Of a stretch of DNA of 64,000 nt, positions 59,504 through 64,000 are shown piece by piece (position 1 is the first letter of the stretch; each line of letters starts with the position of its first letter). Made by a program: the position numbers and the translations under genes. The notes beneath the pieces were generated by a model. That model saw nothing but the letters and a program-made list of their open reading frames with translations. It did not search any database and was not told the origin of the DNA. Source of the DNA: Oceanimonas marisflavi (GTDB lineage Bacteria; Pseudomonadota; Gammaproteobacteria; Enterobacterales; Aeromonadaceae); contig NZ_QAGM01000016.1 in NCBI RefSeq assembly GCF_003049725.1, forward strand, positions 1-64,000. The letters are read 5' to 3'.

Positions 59504-61333
59504 ATGTGTGGAATTGTAGGGGCCGTGGCCCAGCGTGATGTGGCGGAAATTCTGGTGGAAGGCCTGCGCCGTCTGGAATACCGGGGTTACGACTCCGCCG
59601 GGGTGGCCATTATTCACGACAACCAGCTGGGCCGGGTGCGGCGCCTTGGCAAGGTGCAGGCGCTGGCCGATGCCCTGAATGAACAACCCCTGGCCGGCGG
59701 CACCGGCATCGCCCATACCCGCTGGGCCACTCACGGCGAGCCGTCGGAGCGCAACGCCCATCCTCATGTGTCCGGCAACATTGCCGTGGTGCACAACGGC
59801 ATTATCGAAAACCACGAAGAGTTGCGCGAAAGCCTGAAAGAAAAGGGCTACGAGTTTGCGTCCGACACCGACACCGAGGTCATCGCTCACCTGGTGCACT
59901 GGCATCGTCAGCACAGCGAGTCGCTGCTGGCGGCGCTGCAGGCCACGGTAAAAGAGCTGCGTGGTGCCTACGGCACCGTGCTGATGGACGTCAACGACGA
60001 CTCTCGCGTGGTGGTGGCCCGCTCCGGCTCACCCCTGGTGATCGGCTTGGGGCTGGGTGAGAACTTTATCGCCTCCGATCAGCTGGCGCTGCTGCCGGTC
60101 ACCCGTCGCTTTTTGTTCCTGGAAGAAGGGGACGTGGCCGAGATGAGCCGCCGGGAGATTCATATTTTTGACAGCAACGGCCAGCCGGTGACCCGGGCCG
60201 AGCAGGAGTCGGACGTGACTCACGATGCCGGCGACAAGGGCGAATACCGTCACCATATGCTGAAGGAAATTTATGAGCAGCCCAAGGCCATTACCGACAC
60301 CCTGGAAAGCCGGCTGAGCGAGCAGGGCGTGGTGGTGGAGTCCTTTGGCAACGGCGCCCGCGACATCTTTGAACAGGTCGAGCACATTCAGCTGATTGCC
60401 TGCGGCACCTCCTACCATGCCGGCATGGTTGCCCGTTACTGGTTCGAGGCCCTGGCCGGCGTGCCCTGCGATATCGAGATCGCCTCCGAGTTTCGCTACC
60501 GCAAGTCGGTGGTGCGCCCCAACAGCCTGCTGATCACTCTGTCTCAAAGTGGCGAGACCGCCGACACCCTGGCGGCGCTGCGGCTGGCCAAGGAGTCCGG
60601 TTACATGAGCAGCCTGACCATCTGCAACGTGCCCGGCTCGTCCCTGGTGCGGGAGTCGGATCTGGCCTTTATGACCCGGGCTGGCGCCGAGATTGGCGTG
60701 GCTTCTACCAAGGCCTTTACCACCCAGCTGGTGGCGCTGCTGATGCTGGTGGCGGCGGTGGGTCGTTGCCGTGGCAACATGAGCGAGCAGACCGAGGCCG
60801 AGCTGGTTCGTTCGCTGCGCTCACTGCCGGCGCATATTGTCGATACCCTGGCCCTGGCCGGCGACATTGAGCAACTGGCGGAAGAGTTTGCCGACAAGTA
60901 TCACAGCCTGTTCCTGGGGCGGGGCGAGCAGTACCCCATCGCCATGGAAGGGGCGCTCAAGCTCAAGGAAATCTCCTACATTCACGCCGAGGCCTATGCC
61001 GCCGGCGAGCTCAAGCACGGCCCGCTGGCGCTGATCGACGCCGATATGCCCATTATCGTGGTGGCGCCCAACAATGAGCTGCTGGAAAAGCTGAAGTCCA
61101 ACGTGGAAGAAGTGCGTGCCCGCGGCGGCATTCTCTATGTGTTCGCCGACAAACGGGCCGGTTTTAAAGGCGACGACACCATGCGGGTGATGTCATTGGA
61201 GCATGTGGACGAGGTGATTGCCCCGATTGTTTACACTGTGCCGCTGCAGCTGCTGTCCTACTATGTGGCACTGATCAAGGGCACCGACGTGGATCAGCCC
61301 AGAAACCTGGCCAAATCGGTCACGGTTGAATAA
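59504..61333 (+). CDS. glmS: Glutamine-fructose-6-phosphate aminotransferase GlmS
   Basis: This enzyme makes glucosamine-6-phosphate from fructose-6-phosphate and glutamine, the first step of amino-sugar synthesis; GlmU acts two steps later. From the ATG at 59504 it has 609 residues, as in E. coli. The catalytic Cys follows the initiator Met ([12 protein letters not shown]). The glutaminase domain spans 1-240; two SIS domains follow, with ACGTSYHAG (about 301), [14 protein letters not shown] (about 349) and the C-terminal LAKSVTVE that closes the active site. GAGGAC lies before the start. No glmS ribozyme is present in the ten-base gap. Confidence 0.97.
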   Translation: MCGIVGAVAQRDVAEILVEGLRRLEYRGYDSAGVAIIHDNQLGRVRRLGKVQALADALNEQPLAGGTGIAHTRWATHGEPSERNAHPHVSGNIAVVHNGIIENHEELRESLKEKGYEFASDTDTEVIAHLVHWHRQHSESLLAALQATVKELRGAYGTVLMDVNDDSRVVVARSGSPLVIGLGLGENFIASDQLALLPVTRRFLFLEEGDVAEMSRREIHIFDSNGQPVTRAEQESDVTHDAGDKGEYRHHMLKEIYEQPKAITDTLESRLSEQGVVVESFGNGARDIFEQVEHIQLIACGTSYHAGMVARYWFEALAGVPCDIEIASEFRYRKSVVRPNSLLITLSQSGETADTLAALRLAKESGYMSSLTICNVPGSSLVRESDLAFMTRAGAEIGVASTKAFTTQLVALLMLVAAVGRCRGNMSEQTEAELVRSLRSLPAHIVDTLALAGDIEQLAEEFADKYHSLFLGRGEQYPIAMEGALKLKEISYIHAEAYAAGELKHGPLALIDADMPIIVVAPNNELLEKLKSNVEEVRARGGILYVFADKRAGFKGDDTMRVMSLEHVDEVIAPIVYTVPLQLLSYYVALIKGTDVDQPRNLAKSVTVE

Positions 61334-61349
61334 GACCCGGCATCAAAAA

Positions 61350-61378
61350 CATCAACCCGGGGCAGTCCCGGGTTGATG
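61350..61378. terminator. Bidirectional terminator between glmS and the luxQ-like gene
   Basis: Perfect 12-base arms CATCAACCCGGG (61350-61361) and CCCGGGTTGATG (61367-61378) with a five-base loop lie five bases after the end of the luxQ-like gene. The T-run is on the minus-strand side, so it mainly ends the luxQ-like transcript. Confidence 0.85.
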
Positions 61379-61382
61379 CATT

Positions 61383-63149
61383 TCAGCGTTCCGAAAATAC
61401 CGCCACATAATGGCTGGTTTCTCCGTGATCATTGCTCAGGCTGCGAATGGAAAAGCGCATCCTGGTGGTGACGCCGGGCCTTATCTGACAGTTTATCTCG
61501 CCCTGCCAGTGACCATGGGTGTCTACATGTTGCCACGGTGACTCCTGCTCGTCAGAAGCGGGCGGAAGAGCCTTGCCGAGTGGCTGGCCCAGCATTTCGT
61601 CCAGAGTGTAACCGGTAAGGTGATGATAGGCCGGGTTGGCATATACCAGCCGCTGGTGGCGATCGAAAATCATCACCGCTTCCAGCATATTGGCCAGCAC
61701 CAGCCGGTTCAGCTGCAGGGATTCTTCTGCCTGTTTCAGGCGGCTGATGTCCTGTCCCTGCAGCTGAACGGCAGTGACCACCTGGTTGGTGAACACGGGC
61801 GCCAGGGTCCAGAGCTGATAACGGGGGCGTTGTGGCAGGGAGCCCAGCCTGGCTTCAATGTCATCGATTCTGCGTCCCTTTCTGGCCTGATTGATGGCCT
61901 GCAGCAAGGGGGCAAGCTGTTCGGGCGAGAAGTGGCGGGTAATGGGCGTACCAATCAGCTGATCCTGTTCCTGCTTGAACAGCTGTATGGCCGTCAGGTT
62001 AAGGGCCTGAATACAGTCGTCATTGCCCACTATGATGGTGGCCGAACTGGCGGCGTCAAAAAGGTGGGCCAGCCGCTGCTCTTTTTGCTGCAGTACAGAG
62101 ACCATCTGTTCCAGGCTGGCGCCCAGAAAATTGAACTCCTGAATGCGGTCGGGTTGAAACACGGCTTTTTTTCCGTGGCTTACGCGCGTGGCAAAGCGGG
62201 TAAGACCGTCCAGAGGGATGGTGATTTGTTTCAGGGTGTAGATGGACAAAATCAGGGCGGCAAGCAACACCAGCATCAGCGCCAGCAGGGTATGATGGCC
62301 ATAAGTCTGCTGGAGTTGCTGGGCAATGGTGTTGTCGGTCAGTAACAGCACTTTCAGTTGGCTCGGCTCACCATTAATCCGCAGTGGCTGTACGCTGAAG
62401 TAATGGCCCCGTATCTTTCCATAATCGCGTCGGCCGGACAGAACCTGAGTGACTATGTCCGGGGTAATGTCGTTGTTGTTAAAGAACATGGGGCCAACGG
62501 CCTGGCCATGCATGATCAGCTGAATACTGAGGTTGTTTGCTCCCCGTCCCAGCTGGTGCAACAGGCTGAGGTTATCATTCAGTACTACTCCGCCAATCAG
62601 GCTGCCGATCACCCGGCCCGAGTCCGGTGACAGCAGCGGATACCGTTGCAGCAGAATGCTGAGGGGGTTGAGGGACGCATCCAGCTCTATGCTGGTCCAT
62701 TTCTGGAACAGGGGAGGAGTGGTGATCAGCTGGTTCAGCCGGTGCTCCACCATGTACAGAGGAGAGTTCATGTTGGCCCATGGTTTGCCCTTTTGGGTCA
62801 GCATCAGCAAATCCAGATGTTCTCCATGACGGTGGCCGAGCGTGTCCTGCAGCCGGGCCCGGGCAGCTGTTCGATCGCCGGATGACAAATTCTGGGCCAG
62901 CTCCGGCTGTTCAGCCGTGGCCGACAGCAGGGCGTCGAGACCACTCAGGTAGCTGTCCAGCAGGATCTGCAGCCGGTCATTGGCTTCTTCCAGCTGGTGC
63001 CGAATACTGTCATTGACCATGCTGGTGGTGCTGCGGTAGGTCAGCACCAACAGGGCGGCAGCCAGCAGCAAAAAGGCGGGCAGCAGTACCTGCAGCAGCA
63101 GCCTGAGCAGGGGTCTGGCGCGGGGGCTATTGTGAGTAGCGGAAGGCAT
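61383..63149 (-). CDS. LuxQ-like AI-2 sensor module lacking an output domain
   Basis: This membrane sensor protein has 588 residues from the ATG at 63149; the open frame upstream overlaps luxP. Order: membrane helix (about 14-38), periplasmic LuxQ-like tandem-PAS sensor (39-285, with LLQRYPLLSPDSGRVIGSLIGG and VVLNDNLSLLHQLG), second membrane helix (287-306), HAMP-like linker (307-360), PAS (360-480) and PAS (490-588). It stops at HYVAVFSER, exactly where a PAS domain would pass into a kinase or GGDEF domain. No histidine kinase H-box, ATPase, receiver or GGDEF/EAL motif follows; a terminator and glmS do. Vibrio LuxQ has about 860 residues. It overlaps luxP by 23 bases, as expected for a luxPQ operon. 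Confidence 0.75.
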   Translation of the reverse strand: MPSATHNSPRARPLLRLLLQVLLPAFLLLAAALLVLTYRSTTSMVNDSIRHQLEEANDRLQILLDSYLSGLDALLSATAEQPELAQNLSSGDRTAARARLQDTLGHRHGEHLDLLMLTQKGKPWANMNSPLYMVEHRLNQLITTPPLFQKWTSIELDASLNPLSILLQRYPLLSPDSGRVIGSLIGGVVLNDNLSLLHQLGRGANNLSIQLIMHGQAVGPMFFNNNDITPDIVTQVLSGRRDYGKIRGHYFSVQPLRINGEPSQLKVLLLTDNTIAQQLQQTYGHHTLLALMLVLLAALILSIYTLKQITIPLDGLTRFATRVSHGKKAVFQPDRIQEFNFLGASLEQMVSVLQQKEQRLAHLFDAASSATIIVGNDDCIQALNLTAIQLFKQEQDQLIGTPITRHFSPEQLAPLLQAINQARKGRRIDDIEARLGSLPQRPRYQLWTLAPVFTNQVVTAVQLQGQDISRLKQAEESLQLNRLVLANMLEAVMIFDRHQRLVYANPAYHHLTGYTLDEMLGQPLGKALPPASDEQESPWQHVDTHGHWQGEINCQIRPGVTTRMRFSIRSLSNDHGETSHYVAVFSER

Positions 63150-64000
63150 GAGCTTTAAGGTGCTCCAGTTTATCGGCCGGAGTTTGCCGATCAATTACCA
63201 CGAAGTCTCCGCTGTAAATCAGGGGAATCTGATTACCTTTGCCTTCCTGATCCAGGCGAATGGCTTCTGCCATGGCCACGCCGTTGTCGTCATTCATGCG
63301 CATTACGGTCACATCCAGCCCCCCCTGAGCCAGGGTGTCCAGTTCGGCACTGCCTCCGCCCCAGCCGTTCAGGATCACGTCGTTTTCCCGGCCCAGCTGT
63401 TTCAGGGCATCGGCGGCGCCCAGGGCAATGTCTGTGGTGCAGGCATATATCAGATCGATGGATGAATCGTCAGCCAGTGACTGTAATACCGCCTCTTTGG
63501 CTTTCTCCCGCTGCACATCGGTATAAAAGGCGTTGCGCAGGATAAATCCGGGCTGACTGGCGGTCTGGCGAATAAACTCATCCCCCCTTGCCCGGCTGAC
63601 GTAACCTTTGCTGCCATAGAGCATCAGATAGTTGGCGTTCGGGCCGGTCATTCGGTTAATGGCTGCTGTCAGCAGCCGGGTTCCTTCCCGGTGATCAAAG
63701 CCCACATAGAAAAATGGCTGATTTTTTCCCCAGCTTTTCAGCGGGGTGGTGATGTTCATCAGGATCAGTTTGGGATGGCCACGAGCCAGAATTTTTTCAA
63801 CCAGTACCCGGTGACGCAGAGCGTCCAGGGTGAAGAGCAGGTAGTCGGGGTTGCTGTTCAGGGCCTCGGCCAGCAGCCGTTCCTGCTGCCTGAGAGTGGT
63901 GGCAGGCTGAAACGAGTAGCTTTTAAGGGTAAAGGGCAGGCCTGTTTCCTGTAAACGACGGGACAGGCTCAGCTTGCTGCGCCACCAGTAATCCGATACC
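63127..64000 (-). CDS. luxP: LuxP-like autoinducer-2-binding periplasmic protein, partial
   Basis: This periplasmic sugar-binding-fold protein resembles Vibrio LuxP along its full visible length. The gene enters from the right edge of the window without its start, leaving 290 codons and a stop at 63127. Matching stretches are KILARGHPKLILMNITTP, QPFFYVGFDHREGTRLL, RGDEFIRQ with the AI-2-contacting Arg, TTDIALGAADALKQLGRENDVILNGWGGGSAELD, and TVMRMNDDNGVAMAEAI with the second Arg. The end AHAFRYSQ matches the LuxP C-terminus. LuxP holds the furanosyl borate diester AI-2 and acts through LuxQ, whose gene follows at once. Confidence 0.85.
   Translation of the reverse strand, partial: VSDYWWRSKLSLSRRLQETGLPFTLKSYSFQPATTLRQQERLLAEALNSNPDYLLFTLDALRHRVLVEKILARGHPKLILMNITTPLKSWGKNQPFFYVGFDHREGTRLLTAAINRMTGPNANYLMLYGSKGYVSRARGDEFIRQTASQPGFILRNAFYTDVQREKAKEAVLQSLADDSSIDLIYACTTDIALGAADALKQLGRENDVILNGWGGGSAELDTLAQGGLDVTVMRMNDDNGVAMAEAIRLDQEGKGNQIPLIYSGDFVVIDRQTPADKLEHLKAHAFRYSQ

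Overview
The window reads as the chromosomal origin region of a high-GC gammaproteobacterium, most likely in or near the Aeromonadales (an Oceanimonas, Oceanisphaera or Zobellella type). This placement is an inference from gene content and protein style; no 16S rRNA is present. The firm anchor is the order mioC - oriC - mnmG - rsmG - parA - parB - atpIBEFHAGDC - glmU - DeoR regulator - glmS (44.6-61.3 kb), with DnaA boxes and dense GATC sites between mioC and mnmG.

Layout, left to right. 0-2.8 kb: a Csu/spore-coat-U chaperone-usher fimbrial operon on the minus strand, whose usher is cut by an IS5-family element running off the left edge. 3.1-6.6 kb: a four-gene SitABCD/Yfe-type manganese/iron ABC importer. 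6.7-10.7 kb: two LysR regulators, a TDT-family exporter and a Gfo/Idh/MocA oxidoreductase. 10.8-18.2 kb: a complete lactate utilisation operon (lactate permease, LldE-LldF-LldG, Fe-S D-lactate dehydrogenase Dld-II), ending at a perfect palindrome. 18.3-24.4 kb: a divergent J-domain protein, a RidA protein, a secreted GH3 glycosidase with His-rich tail, and glutamate dehydrogenase.

24.6-34.7 kb: a type II secretion operon in the Xps order E-F-G-H-I-J-K-L-M-N-D, with a lipoprotein secretin and no separate gspC. 34.7-40.5 kb: a lower-GC accessory block. It holds a secreted von Willebrand A protein, a membrane-anchored alpha-helical protein of unknown function, and a secreted protein with three Cna-B/SpaA-like domains that keep the Lys/Glu/Asn residues of self-forming isopeptide bonds. 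It also holds an A-rich intergenic stretch with a parS-like palindrome. 40.5-44.4 kb: a VpsR-like enhancer-binding protein beside gspA-gspB (ExeAB), the pair that places the secretin in the envelope.

61.4-64 kb: a luxP-luxQ-like pair on the minus strand. The LuxQ-like protein keeps its periplasmic sensor and two PAS domains but ends before any kinase or other output domain.

The genes fit a free-living, probably aquatic bacterium that uses lactate and secretes enzymes. The accessory proteins between the two type II secretion loci carry signal peptides and no visible outer-membrane anchor, so they are reasonable candidate substrates of that secreton. The least ordinary items are the Cna-B protein and its neighbours, the output-less LuxQ, the parS-like site, and the nested inverted repeats flanking glmU.
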